DNA of 64,000 bases. It comes from Pichia kudriavzevii. Lineage: Eukaryota; Ascomycota; Pichiomycetes; Pichiales; Pichiaceae. Positions 37,985 to 47,909 of this stretch are shown here, one piece after another. The translations under genes were made by a program, and so were the position numbers. The stretch spans positions 1,488,001 to 1,552,000 of the forward strand of contig NC_042508.1 in NCBI RefSeq assembly GCF_003054445.1, written 5' to 3'. Below the pieces are notes generated by a model. The model saw only the letters and a list, made by a program, of their open reading frames with translations, was not told the origin of the DNA and ran no database searches. Within the stretch, counting starts at the first letter, position 1. Each line of letters begins with the position of its first letter.

Positions 37985-38300
37985 CTTTTGATTGATTTTT
38001 TTTTCAGTAGAAGAAGATGAAAAGAAAATCTAAAATAAAATCCAAACATCTCTCATTACGGTATTTAAGGTTTTCCGAGTTCTTTTTTTTTCCCTCGTTA
38101 TAGTGTGCTTATAACGAAAAGACATGAATTAGAGGCGACGCGCCGAAAAAAAGAGCATTGAAAAAAAAGTTCTCATGAAAATCTACATTAAGATAGATTT
38201 TGTGTGACTTTTTTGAAGTTTCTGAAAAGTAGAAGAAAGATCAGATAATAACCTCAAACTAGACAATAGGACGGTGTCTACATAATTGGAAACTTGGGGG
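37985..38300. other. Divergent promoter ZIM17 / helicase-like gene
   Basis: A 316-bp spacer between divergent mitochondrial-protein genes. It is rich in short A and T runs, with one GC-rich patch (GCGACGCGCCG near 38135-38145). No other element stands out. A shared promoter would fit two mitochondrial products. Confidence 0.45.
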
Positions 38301-40445
38301 ATGTTCAGGTTATCCGCAACTACTTTAAGGGGATCTTATAATTGTTTTTTCACTCAAAAACGACACTTTGCTTCGAAGTTTAACTCTGACGATGCACTAT
38401 TGAAAAGTATTTTGAGCGAGGAAAGAGACTCGGATTTGCCAGAGATACAGGCTAAAGATCATGATATCAATGTCTCATATCGAAGAGCTTCACCCGTGGA
38501 AAAAAACCAATCTGCTCATGAAGGTAATGACGCACCGATTTCTGGAAATCTATCTATTGGTCCTAAATACTGGAAATCAAAATACCGTAAATCATATCGG
38601 AAGGTTGAAAAAGGTCTGACTGGTGCCCTTAAGGGGTACATTGATGAAAACATGCATCTTATTGAAAGTTATAACAAAAATCACAAACTCTCTTTGAGTA
38701 AACGGGTTCGGGTGAACATAGACAAAGAATTGACGTGGTTCGATGTCGTACCGGCAAGAAGTCTCTGTGAAGCGCTACTTCGGTACTTATCAAAGAGAAA
38801 TTCAGGCATGAAGAGCATCGCTTTGACACAATTTCAGCAAAGGTTTTTTGCTTTAATGTCCGGAAACTCGAGTATAGTGGCCAAAGGGCCGTCTGGCTCA
38901 GGAAGGTCATTAACACTTTTAACTTCAGCCTTAAGTCTACGAAGACCTAAATCAAAAAGACCAGGAATAAATTCGTTACTGATAGTGAAATCGAATGCGT
39001 TGGTATTTCAATACAAGTCCATTATAAAAGAAATAGTTTCGGAAATGAGAGGCGCTGACAAAATGAACATCAAGAAAATTGCACAATTCCTATACAGGGG
39101 AACACCAGAAGAAGAGAGACAACAGGAGGAGGATTTGGAAAATCTGCAAACGCCGCATATCTTGGTAACAACACCTCAGAGACTTTTAGACATTTTGAGC
39201 AGCCACGGCATGGATTTTGTGAAGATCCATAATTTGTCGTATATCGGTGTAGATGATTTCACCTCAATGATTGATGAAGAATTATATCTTGAAAGCAGTG
39301 TGAAAGCCCCTGTTGTCACGTTACTTGACTTTGTGATGAAGCTACAGGATTTGAAAAAAAAACAAAAGGACTTGAATCCTCAAGTGGTCCTAATTGCCGA
39401 TGATTCCAGCTCCGAAAATTTGATTTCTAATTTAAAAGAATACACAAAATGGATTGATTGGAAATTTTTTGCTCCTGTTGGGAATTTCAAAGAAGACAAT
39501 GAGATTCCTTTTTATAAATACGTGGGGAAAGATGCAGCTGTGAGTACAGTTTTGGTTTCTCCTCGATTTACTGAGGAATCCGAAAAATCAGGAAAGTTTA
39601 AAGTTTCTCTCCATGATATGAGACCATATGAGTACGGCGCTTCCCCAAAACAATGGATTGATACCTTAAATAAAAATTCTTATGGTGATGCAGAAACCTA
39701 TAAAAAATATAGAAACTCTAAATGGAGCAGTGTCCCTACCAGCGTTAAAAAGGGTGAGCTTGAAATTCTATGTGCAGGTTTAGGAAAGCTTTTAAAAAAG
39801 AAAACGACAGAAGCATGGATGAAAGATGGTAAGAGTGCCCTGGTTGTGCATCCTGATGAGTACAACTCAAAATATGTCGCTGGAGTATTATCTGGTAAAA
39901 CAGGTAAAAAGGTAAGAACCTTCGATATCAGAAATGATTCACTCAGGTTTTCTGAGATGGCTTGCAAAGACAGCGATAGTGAAATACTTGTGCTTAATGT
40001 TTCGTCTTTAATCGGATTGACTTTACCAGGGTTAGACACGATATTTGTTTTGGGTGTCAACACTATAAAATCTGTTCACCACCTGTCAACCATTATAGGT
40101 AGAACGAGGCTTCAAAATGGTCTTGTTCCGGACAAAGAGTATACATTGTTCTCCCAAGTTTCACAATCATCTACTGAAACACGACCTAGGTCACGTACTT
40201 TTATACTCTGTTCGGTATTACCATATGGCAGTTTAGATCCTTTTGATCGGAATTTCTTGGAGAGAGCATTTATAACTAATGGGTTGATTAGACAGTTACC
40301 TGCCGTTGGCGTGCAAGAGATCTGGAACGAAGATTTGCAAAAGGAATATGACAGCGCAATCAATGGCCCGTTTGAAGATCAATACAGTAATGGTACAACT
40401 GTTTTCGGTGGCCTAAAAATTAGCGGATCCATCACGGACCAGTGA
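38301..40445 (+). CDS. Divergent mitochondrial DEAD-box-like protein, catalytic motifs degenerate
   Basis: The 714-residue product starts at the ATG at 38301 with a basic, Ser/Arg/Phe presequence (MFRLSATTLRGSYNCFFTQKRHFASKF), so it is probably mitochondrial. From about 150 on it follows DEAD-box helicase architecture: TQFQQRFF (Q motif, about 176-183), GPSGSGRS (196-203) in place of motif I, VTTPQRLLDIL (289-299) for motif Ib, VDDF (317-320) for DEAD, and IGRTRLQ for motif VI. The Walker lysine is Arg202 and the DEAD Glu is missing, so ATP hydrolysis is doubtful. Candidates are the mitoribosome helicase MRH4 or an S. pombe Mrh5-like translation factor; I cannot decide. It is divergent from ZIM17. 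Confidence 0.72.
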   Translation: MFRLSATTLRGSYNCFFTQKRHFASKFNSDDALLKSILSEERDSDLPEIQAKDHDINVSYRRASPVEKNQSAHEGNDAPISGNLSIGPKYWKSKYRKSYRKVEKGLTGALKGYIDENMHLIESYNKNHKLSLSKRVRVNIDKELTWFDVVPARSLCEALLRYLSKRNSGMKSIALTQFQQRFFALMSGNSSIVAKGPSGSGRSLTLLTSALSLRRPKSKRPGINSLLIVKSNALVFQYKSIIKEIVSEMRGADKMNIKKIAQFLYRGTPEEERQQEEDLENLQTPHILVTTPQRLLDILSSHGMDFVKIHNLSYIGVDDFTSMIDEELYLESSVKAPVVTLLDFVMKLQDLKKKQKDLNPQVVLIADDSSSENLISNLKEYTKWIDWKFFAPVGNFKEDNEIPFYKYVGKDAAVSTVLVSPRFTEESEKSGKFKVSLHDMRPYEYGASPKQWIDTLNKNSYGDAETYKKYRNSKWSSVPTSVKKGELEILCAGLGKLLKKKTTEAWMKDGKSALVVHPDEYNSKYVAGVLSGKTGKKVRTFDIRNDSLRFSEMACKDSDSEILVLNVSSLIGLTLPGLDTIFVLGVNTIKSVHHLSTIIGRTRLQNGLVPDKEYTLFSQVSQSSTETRPRSRTFILCSVLPYGSLDPFDRNFLERAFITNGLIRQLPAVGVQEIWNEDLQKEYDSAINGPFEDQYSNGTTVFGGLKISGSITDQ

Positions 40446-40578
40446 CTGTATCAATATATATGAAATGACATTTTATGTGGGGTTAGTTCCCGTTATATAG
40501 ATTCCTGTACATACGCTAAACTTTGCTAACTTGTTACCTACTTTTATGACAGCAGTCGTAATATACATGGAAAAAAAC

Positions 40579-41310
40579 TTATTGGTTTCCATCCGAGTTG
40601 GCCTTATTTCCCGCTTTGAACTCTTCCAACCTGTTAACCAGCTGGTCAAGTTTTTTTTCCACTCTAGAACAGGTATCGTGAATCCCTAATGTTTCGGTCT
40701 TTGTTTCTTCGAGTTTCTTCTGCAATTTGATTATCAGTGTTTCCCTACTTTGGTGTAACCTATACGAGTTAAGCAGATGATGAATGTTAATTAGGATTGT
40801 TCGAATATGGTCTATTTTTGGCTGTGCGAGTGCTGGGTTTTTAGCCAGCAGACCAACCAATTCAAGATAGTTTAATAGTAAAGACTTGGTCATCTTCTTC
40901 AATTCGTCTATACGTGTTCCGCTAAACACTTCCTCTATTTCTTCCTCATTTTCGATATTTTCTGTATCTTTGTTGACGTTTTCTATAAGAACGTTTTCAG
41001 TCGTGGATGTGTTCGCTTGGCTGCCCGCTGATGGCGGTGATGCGTCATCATAAATCTGCTGAACCCCGCTCTCTTTTAGTCCGACGTATTTATCTTTAAA
41101 CCACCAAATATCACCAAAACTCCTATACTGATCCTTATTAGGTCGCTGGGGTGGCACCAAGAATTTGATATCTTGTATTTCACTTATTTCCTTGTCCGAT
41201 TTCCCGGATTGTCGAAGTGAGTTGAAAGTAGACACATTTTCACACGTAAAGAACTTGTAGAACGGTGGAGGAGGCGGATATAACGCCGCTATATCTGGAT
41301 TGTCTCCCAT
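40579..41310 (-). CDS. MED7: Mediator subunit MED7
   Basis: A middle-module subunit of the Mediator coactivator, which pairs with Med21. The family start ALYPPPPPFYKFFT lies right after the ATG at 41310, which I therefore prefer over in-frame upstream options at 41406 or 41448. FLVPPQRPNKDQYRSFGDIWWFKD (about 49-72) is the second conserved block. A Ser/Asn/Glu-rich linker follows, and the C-terminal half (about 150-235) is a coiled coil (LLNYLELVGLLAKNPALAQPKIDHIRTILINIHHLLNSYR). It has 243 residues (222 in S. cerevisiae). It is divergent from HRT1, as YOL135C/YOL133W are in S. cerevisiae. Confidence 0.95.
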   Translation of the reverse strand: MGDNPDIAALYPPPPPFYKFFTCENVSTFNSLRQSGKSDKEISEIQDIKFLVPPQRPNKDQYRSFGDIWWFKDKYVGLKESGVQQIYDDASPPSAGSQANTSTTENVLIENVNKDTENIENEEEIEEVFSGTRIDELKKMTKSLLLNYLELVGLLAKNPALAQPKIDHIRTILINIHHLLNSYRLHQSRETLIIKLQKKLEETKTETLGIHDTCSRVEKKLDQLVNRLEEFKAGNKANSDGNQ

Positions 41311-41542
41311 AATACAGAAAATTGAGGCAAGCTGGTGGTAGTACTGGCGACCTTCACTCAGTTCATTTGTTGTATGGTTCAGCCTTTTGGATTTTACATG
41401 TATCATGGAACAAATGTCTCCATAATTTGTGCGACACAAAAATTTCAATTCTTCTTGGACTTTCCCACTGGTCTAACATTGACATTTACTTTAATTTTAT
41501 CCCTTGCCACAAACTAAGAAGTACATTGGCACTGACACCCTG

Positions 41543-41555
41543 CCCCCCCCCCCCC
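41543..41555. repeat. Poly(C) run, 13 bp
   Basis: Thirteen consecutive C lie 10 bp before the HRT1 ATG, so they are almost certainly in the HRT1 5' UTR or core promoter. A C-run this close to a start codon is unusual in yeast and could affect scanning. Confidence 0.85.
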
Positions 41556-41565
41556 ACATTCAACA

Positions 41566-41922
41566 ATGGATGAGCGTATGGATATTGAAAATGACAGCGG
41601 GTCACAGGTAATTGACGAGCAAAAGAAGCAAAAGAAAAAGAAGAGATTTGAAATCAAGAAATGGACTGCGGTTGCATTCTGGTCGTGGGATCAGACCAAT
41701 GATGCTTGCCCCATTTGTCGTAACCACTTGATGGAACCATGCATTGAGTGTCAAAGTGCAATTGATGAAGGACGATTGGGGGAACGCACTTCCTGTCCAA
41801 GAGCAGTCGGGCGGTGTAACCATAGTTTCCACTTACACTGTATATCTACATGGATCAAGACCCGGAACTCGTGTCCATTAGACAGTACCGAATGGCAATT
41901 GAAAGAGGTCTTGGATAATTGA
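41566..41922 (+). CDS. HRT1: RING-H2 ubiquitin ligase subunit HRT1 (RBX1)
   Basis: The RING subunit of SCF and other cullin ubiquitin ligases; it recruits the E2 (Cdc34) to the cullin. The cullin-binding strand KKWTAVAFWSWD (31-42) is intact. The RING-H2 zinc ligands include Cys48, Cys51, Cys59, Cys62, Cys77, Cys84, His86, His89, Cys92 and Cys103, with RNHLMEPCIECQ as the third-zinc loop characteristic of Rbx1. The basic N-terminus (KKQKKKKRFEI) could act as a nuclear signal. It has 118 residues (121 in S. cerevisiae). Confidence 0.98.
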   Translation: MDERMDIENDSGSQVIDEQKKQKKKKRFEIKKWTAVAFWSWDQTNDACPICRNHLMEPCIECQSAIDEGRLGERTSCPRAVGRCNHSFHLHCISTWIKTRNSCPLDSTEWQLKEVLDN

Positions 41923-42465
41923 TACACTTTGTAAATGGCTTATAGAACGTTAAAGATAAGTGCCCGTCGGTATGCTATGTTTGTTTGGTTACAAGATCTA
42001 GCCTATTCTTTATTACAATACTGGGGATTATTTTATCCTTCTTTTTTCATTGTTGTCTCTTTTCCAACTTTTCTTTTTTATTTTGTCGCAACAGATCCAT
42101 TATCGGATATGGAAGTACTTTGCTGGATCCAAGGTTATTGGTATTACCACGATGGCGTACATACTTCTCTGCATGTATTTTTTTCTTGATAGTGATCCTC
42201 CATATTTTATATTCTGTCATGATGTAGGCAAATTTCTTTATAATTATTCGTGGCGCATTAAGTTGCACAAAATTTAACGGCGCAATTCTCAAAAATTTCT
42301 ATTCCTGTTTCCTCTACATCTTGAAAGTGGCAAAATCGCTCTTGAGGCTGAGTGTGAAATTAAATCAAGGCACGAAACCCAAGTTACTGCATGCAAACAC
42401 AAGTTCCTCTAACAACTTCTAACTCTTCTTGATAGAGATACGACAAGTAGCAACACACCTTCTAG
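41923..42465. other. Intergenic, HRT1 to VPS1
   Basis: A 543-bp plus-strand spacer with the HRT1 terminator and VPS1 promoter. Overlapping ORFs of 75-84 codons exist (for example from 41935), hydrophobic because of T-rich sequence, but none has recognisable content. No RNA gene is seen. Confidence 0.45.
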
Positions 42466-44559
42466 ATGGACGAGTCTCTCATTAATACGATCAACAAGCT
42501 TCAGGATGCTTTGGCTCCCTTGGGGGGCGGTTCTTCATCTCCAATTGATTTACCTCAAATCACCGTTGTTGGTTCACAATCTTCTGGTAAATCTTCCGTC
42601 TTAGAAAACATAGTGGGAAGAGAATTCTTACCAAGAGGTACTGGCATTGTCACTAGAAGACCTTTGATTCTTCAGTTGTTCAATAGAAGGCCTTCAAAAC
42701 ATGCGAAAAATGATTCTGATTTATTAGATTTAAATACACATAATGATAAGGGAGAGAAAACAGAAAACAATGCTGATGAGTGGGGAGAATTTCTACATAT
42801 TCCAGGTAAGAAATTTTATGACTTTGACCAGATCCGTCAAGAAATTGTTAAAGCCACTGATACCACTGCAGGTAAAAACGCAGGTATCTCTCCCGTCCCA
42901 ATCAATTTGAGAATTTATTCTCCTCATGTTTTGACATTGACATTGGTTGACTTGCCCGGTCTAACCAAAGTTCCAGTTGGTGATCAACCGGTAGATATTG
43001 AGAAACAGATCAGAGAAATGATTATGAAGTTTATCTCCAAGCCAAATGCAATCATCTTGGCTGTCAATGCAGCAAACCAAGATTTGGCTAACTCTGATGG
43101 TTTAAAACTTGCTAGAGAGGTCGATCCAGAAGGTATGCGTACTATTGGTGTTTTAACCAAGGTTGATTTAATGGACGAAGGTACGGACGTTATTGACATT
43201 TTAGCAGGCAGGGTCATTCCATTAAGATCTGGTTATGTTCCAGTCATAAATAGAGGTCAAAAGGATATTGAAAACCATAAAACTATCAGGGCAGCTTTAG
43301 ATGATGAAAGAAAATTCTTTGAAAATCATCCATCTTATAGCTCTAAGGCTCAATATTGTGGTACACCATTTTTAGCTAAAAAGCTAAATAATATCTTGCT
43401 CAATCATATCAGGGCAACTTTGCCAGAAATTAGGGCTAAAATTGAAACAGCTTTAAAGAAATATCAGAATGAATTGGCTTCCCTAGGTCCAGAAACTGTA
43501 GATTCTCCTTCCTCCACCGTATTGAGCGTGATCACTGATTTTTGTAATGATTACAATGGCGTTCTGGATGGTCATACTAAGGATATTTCATCTAACGAAC
43601 TTAGTGGTGGTGCTCGTATCAGTTTTGTTTTCCACGAAGTTTTCAAAAATGGTGTGTATGCATTAGATCCATTTGACCGTATAAAGGATGCAGACATTAG
43701 AACCATTATGTACAATTCTTCAGGTTCAGCACCTTCGTTGTTTGTCGGTACCGCAGCTTTTGAAGTTTTGGTCAAACAACAAATAAAGAGGTTTGAAGAA
43801 CCTTCTTTAAGGTGTATTGCTCTTGTGTTTGATGAACTGGTCAGGATATTATCCCAAATCCTAGCACAGCCATCTTTTTCAAGATTCCCAGCATTGAAGG
43901 AAAGAATTGCTGCTGTTTTCACTGAATTCTTGCGTGAGATTATGATACCTACCAACACATTTGTTAGCGATATTATTCACTCAGAAGAATGTTATATTAA
44001 CACTGCGCATCCTGACTTGCTCAAAGGTTCAGAGGCTGTTGCTTTAGTCAATGAAAAACTGCATCCTACCAACACTGTTCAGGTTGATCCGAAAACAGGA
44101 AAGCCTTTGAAGAATTCACCATCAAATACCAATTCCAGTGCAAGTACTGCAGTTGCACCATCAGGGGAGGATGAAAAATCTGGCTTCTTTTCAGGATTCT
44201 TCAGTTCCCGTAACAAGAAGAAGCTTGCTGCAATGGAAGCTCCACCTCCTATTTTGAAGGCTACTGGTGGAATGAGTGACAAAGAAGTTGTTGAAACTGA
44301 GGTTATCAAGCTCTTGATTTCCAGTTACTTTGGCATTGTTCAAAGGACTGTCGCTGATATTGTTCCTAAGGCAATTATGTTGAAGCTTATCCAGCTTAGT
44401 CGTTCAGATATACAAAAGGTCCTCTTAGAAAAACTCTATGCAGATAAGAACATTGAGACATTGGTGAAAGAAAATGATTTCACTGTCGCACGTAGAAAGG
44501 AATGTAAGAAGATGGTTGAAGTTTTACGCAATGCCGCCTCTATTGTTTCTACAGTCTGA
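42466..44559 (+). CDS. VPS1: Dynamin-like GTPase VPS1
   Basis: A dynamin-family GTPase for vacuolar protein sorting, endosomal fission and peroxisome division. The N-terminus [22 protein letters not shown] is almost the same as S. cerevisiae Vps1. G motifs are GSQSSGKS (36-43), TRRPL with its switch Thr (62-66), DLPG (162-165) and TKVD (231-234). The middle domain and the GED follow, the latter ending [20 protein letters not shown]. The variable insert (about 530-590) carries a Ser/Thr/Asn stretch and [17 protein letters not shown], a Vps1-type signature. Lack of a PH or Pro-rich domain and the close N-terminus exclude DNM1. It has 697 residues (704 in S. cerevisiae). Confidence 0.97.
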   Translation: MDESLINTINKLQDALAPLGGGSSSPIDLPQITVVGSQSSGKSSVLENIVGREFLPRGTGIVTRRPLILQLFNRRPSKHAKNDSDLLDLNTHNDKGEKTENNADEWGEFLHIPGKKFYDFDQIRQEIVKATDTTAGKNAGISPVPINLRIYSPHVLTLTLVDLPGLTKVPVGDQPVDIEKQIREMIMKFISKPNAIILAVNAANQDLANSDGLKLAREVDPEGMRTIGVLTKVDLMDEGTDVIDILAGRVIPLRSGYVPVINRGQKDIENHKTIRAALDDERKFFENHPSYSSKAQYCGTPFLAKKLNNILLNHIRATLPEIRAKIETALKKYQNELASLGPETVDSPSSTVLSVITDFCNDYNGVLDGHTKDISSNELSGGARISFVFHEVFKNGVYALDPFDRIKDADIRTIMYNSSGSAPSLFVGTAAFEVLVKQQIKRFEEPSLRCIALVFDELVRILSQILAQPSFSRFPALKERIAAVFTEFLREIMIPTNTFVSDIIHSEECYINTAHPDLLKGSEAVALVNEKLHPTNTVQVDPKTGKPLKNSPSNTNSSASTAVAPSGEDEKSGFFSGFFSSRNKKKLAAMEAPPPILKATGGMSDKEVVETEVIKLLISSYFGIVQRTVADIVPKAIMLKLIQLSRSDIQKVLLEKLYADKNIETLVKENDFTVARRKECKKMVEVLRNAASIVSTV

Positions 44560-44853
44560 TTTCGTATAATTTTATTTTTATGCTACATATAATTTCAGTA
44601 AGCATTTTCCAGTTTACAAATAGTGATGTGAAGATGTGAAGATGTGAACTTACAACGCTTGTTTTCACTCGCTATCGGTATTCCCAATAGTTTCCTGAAA
44701 CGTAAACTGCCCCAATCATAATTTCTGAATTTTCATGCAGCGCAATACTGGTATGGACGAGGGCAAAATTGTTAGGAAACTCACAGTGATTAAAGGTGGC
44801 ATATATTCGTTGATTCCAACTATTCCGTAAGCAATACAAAAATAGCAAGAAAC

Positions 44854-47574
44854 ATGTTTCACTCTGTCAAAGGGATGAGGGCATGTGTTCCCAAAGCTGC
44901 TTCTCCGAAGCCTGTATCAAGTCAGGCTTTAGGCATGCTTTTATCGGGAAACAAAATAACTACAATTAGATTATTTAACTCCCAATGCTTGGGAGGAACC
45001 CGCCAGTCTATATCACCACGTTTCAACAAAAAGGATTATGTGTTGAACTTTGCTAGATTTAACTCATCGAAAAATCATAAATTTAATAGTCGTGGTGAGA
45101 GAGAGTACAGTGATGAAGAAGCTGATGAGATTTTAAAAAGACTGAAGCAGATTTGGAAGGATTCTACGAAATCACAAAGAAAAGAAATAATTGCCCTTTT
45201 TGATCAGTATAAAATGGGTGGTTTGGTCTCTCCAAGTGCCAGTAAGATAATATCAGCGATTTTGAGAGACCCAGAAGCCACTATTCCAGGTGAAAAGGTT
45301 GAAAATGTCCAAAAGTTCCATCAAGCTTTGATGCAATATCACATGCATAAACAAATGGAACACAATAATGAAACAGATGATATTTATGATGAAGATGATA
45401 ACAATACTATTCAAAATCAAAAAACAGTTAAAAGGGAACTAAAAGATGGTGAAATGAAAGAAGTAGATGACCAAAAGAAACTGGAAGATGGCAAAAAATT
45501 TGGCTTCAAGCTTGAGGTTGAAAATGATGGAGACGGTAAGAAAAAGCATAAGCCATTTGATTTCAGAACACGTGAGTCTGAGGACAATAAAACCAAGTTT
45601 CTCGAAATGGAACTAAGGTTAGATACTTTATTACTATGGGTTGTTGCTGGTGGTTTTTTAGTTTATACACTAATGGGCGAAAACTGGGAAAAAGAAATCA
45701 CATTCCAGGAGTTTGAATCTACGTTGTTGAGCAAAGGATTGGTTGAAAGACTTGTTGTTGTTAATCGTGACACGGTCCACGTCATCTTAAATGATTTTGG
45801 CAAGAATCAACCTAACCATGGTCCGAATGTTGAATATTATTTCACTATTGGTTCATTAGAAAAATTTGAAGAAAAATTGAAGAGTGCACAAGAAGCATAC
45901 AACATTCCAGAGGATAAAAGAATTCCCGTTATGTATGTTCAGTCACCTAATATACTGAAGGGTTTATGGTCTATTTTACCAACAGTGTTGCTATTTGCTT
46001 TCATTTTCTGGTCAACAAAAAAAATGCTGACCAGTGGTGGTGGACTGGGTGGTGGAATGTTTGGTAGCAAGAAAACTTTTAAAAAGTTTAATGCGGATGA
46101 AAACGTCAAAGTTACATTTAATGATGTTGCTGGTTGTAATGAAGCAAAGGAAGAGATTATGGAGTTTGTTAGTTTCTTAAAAAATCCCCAAAAGTATGAA
46201 AGATTAGGCGCAAAGATCCCTCGAGGTGCTATTTTAAATGGTCCACCCGGTACAGGTAAAACGTTACTTGCTAAAGCCACTGCTGGTGAAGCAGGGGTTC
46301 CGTTCTACTCTGTTTCTGGTTCTGAATTTGTGGAAATGTTTGTTGGTGTTGGTGCGTCACGTGTTCGTGAGTTGTTCAAGACTGCAAGAGAAAATGCACC
46401 ATCTATTGTTTTCGTTGATGAAATCGATGCTATCGGAAAATCCAGAGGAAAGGGAAGAGGTATGGGAGGTAATGATGAAAGAGAAAACACCTTAAATCAG
46501 CTTCTAGTCGAAATGGATGGATTTAAGTCTGACGATCATGTTGTTGTTTTTGCAGGTACTAATCGTGTTGACGTTTTGGACCCAGCTTTGCTAAGACCGG
46601 GTAGATTTGATCGTAAAATTTATATTGGCAATCCAGAGCTTGATGGTAGAAAGGATATTTTTGCCGTTCATCTTAAAGAAATCAAGTTGTTCCCAGAACT
46701 CAACTTAGAAGACTTAAAGGGCAGATTGGCTGCATTAACTCCAGGATTTAGTGGTGCAGATATAGCCAATGTGTGTAATGAGGCAGCATTGATTGCTGCT
46801 AGGAATGATGAAGAGTATGTGCATTTGAAACATTTTGAGCAAGCCATTGAACGTGTTATTGGTGGCTTGGAAAAGAAGACTAAATTATTATCTGCAGACG
46901 AAAAAAAAGTTGTTGCTTACCACGAAGCAGGGCATGCAATTTGTGGGTGGTATCTTGAATATGCGGATCCTTTACTAAAAGTTTCCATTGTCCCAAGAGG
47001 ACAAGGTGCTTTGGGTTATGCGCAATACCTTCCACCTGATATTTACCTGTACAGTACTCAAAAATTACTTGATAGAATGACGATGACGTTAGGTGGACGT
47101 GTCTCCGAGGAATTGCATTTTGAAACTGTTACATCAGGTGCCGCTGATGACTTTGAAAAAGTTACTGGTATGGCACAAAAGATGGTTTTAGGTTGCGGTT
47201 TATCACCAAAAGTTGGTTTGGTTAGTTACGATATGGACAGAGGAAATGACTTCACCAAACCATTCAGTGACAAAACAGCTGCTCTTATTGATGAAGAAAT
47301 TCAACGTATTATCAAAGAGTGCTACAGTCGCTGTCGCAACTTACTAACTGAAAAGAGCGCTGATGTTGAAAAAGTTGCACAAAGATTGTTAGAGAAAGAG
47401 GTTATTACTAGAGAGGATATGATTGAACTTCTGGGAAAGAGGCCGTTCCCTAATAGAAACGATGCATTTGACAAATACCTCGAAAACAAGCTTGAAGGAC
47501 AAGAAGAAGACCCTTCAAAGAGAAAGAATTCTGATGGAAAGGATGATGCAAATGGAAAGGAGGACAATGCATAA
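44854..47574 (+). CDS. YTA12: m-AAA protease subunit YTA12
   Basis: A mitochondrial inner-membrane ATP-dependent metalloprotease subunit that forms the matrix-facing m-AAA complex with Afg3; it degrades unassembled proteins and matures MrpL32. It has a presequence and charged matrix region, TM1 at about 257-275 and TM2 at about 367-388, then the AAA domain with Walker A GPPGTGKT (463-470) and Walker B VDEID (521-525), and the zinc protease HEAGH (690-694). The C-terminal [23 protein letters not shown] and [20 protein letters not shown] favour YTA12 over AFG3. Its 906 residues exceed the 825 of S. cerevisiae; extra length lies in the charged region before TM1 and in the acidic tail. Confidence 0.95.
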   Translation: MFHSVKGMRACVPKAASPKPVSSQALGMLLSGNKITTIRLFNSQCLGGTRQSISPRFNKKDYVLNFARFNSSKNHKFNSRGEREYSDEEADEILKRLKQIWKDSTKSQRKEIIALFDQYKMGGLVSPSASKIISAILRDPEATIPGEKVENVQKFHQALMQYHMHKQMEHNNETDDIYDEDDNNTIQNQKTVKRELKDGEMKEVDDQKKLEDGKKFGFKLEVENDGDGKKKHKPFDFRTRESEDNKTKFLEMELRLDTLLLWVVAGGFLVYTLMGENWEKEITFQEFESTLLSKGLVERLVVVNRDTVHVILNDFGKNQPNHGPNVEYYFTIGSLEKFEEKLKSAQEAYNIPEDKRIPVMYVQSPNILKGLWSILPTVLLFAFIFWSTKKMLTSGGGLGGGMFGSKKTFKKFNADENVKVTFNDVAGCNEAKEEIMEFVSFLKNPQKYERLGAKIPRGAILNGPPGTGKTLLAKATAGEAGVPFYSVSGSEFVEMFVGVGASRVRELFKTARENAPSIVFVDEIDAIGKSRGKGRGMGGNDERENTLNQLLVEMDGFKSDDHVVVFAGTNRVDVLDPALLRPGRFDRKIYIGNPELDGRKDIFAVHLKEIKLFPELNLEDLKGRLAALTPGFSGADIANVCNEAALIAARNDEEYVHLKHFEQAIERVIGGLEKKTKLLSADEKKVVAYHEAGHAICGWYLEYADPLLKVSIVPRGQGALGYAQYLPPDIYLYSTQKLLDRMTMTLGGRVSEELHFETVTSGAADDFEKVTGMAQKMVLGCGLSPKVGLVSYDMDRGNDFTKPFSDKTAALIDEEIQRIIKECYSRCRNLLTEKSADVEKVAQRLLEKEVITREDMIELLGKRPFPNRNDAFDKYLENKLEGQEEDPSKRKNSDGKDDANGKEDNA

Positions 47575-47909
47575 TTATTCCCCTTCACCAAGTATATATA
47601 ATTGTCACTTTTTCTTGTACATAATTTCCGTAAAATGACATAAAGATAAGGTATTTTTTTTCTAAAAGAAAGGCGTAGAACGAAAGGAAAAACAAGTTGT
47701 CTCAATTCGCAGCACGAGACATCAAAGTTTCGGTCCAAAAAAAAAAAGAAGAAAACGCTACTCCAATAATGAAGGTTGAGAAAATGGAGATAATGCTACA
47801 TATTCCATTGATGTCAGGTCCATGAGAAAGACAGACCACATCATCTTTCTGCCTTGAGGGACACAATCGTACCTCCAAAGTTCTGTATTTCTCCCAATAG
47901 GTACACAAG
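47575..47909. other. Intergenic, YTA12 to PKH
   Basis: A 335-bp plus-strand spacer with an A11 run near 47737-47747. Minus-strand ORFs cross it into the PKH gene but have no recognisable content. The promoter of PKH must lie here; no specific site is clear. Confidence 0.45.

Noticed and set aside
41311-41448. N-terminal extension of MED7
   Set aside because: The family start motif lies at the ATG at 41310; the extension begins at a TTG and has no conserved content, although an ATG at 41406 cannot be formally excluded.
41935-42227. Hydrophobic short ORFs after HRT1
   Set aside because: Overlapping frames in T-rich sequence, no recognisable motif, and they sit where the VPS1 promoter should be.
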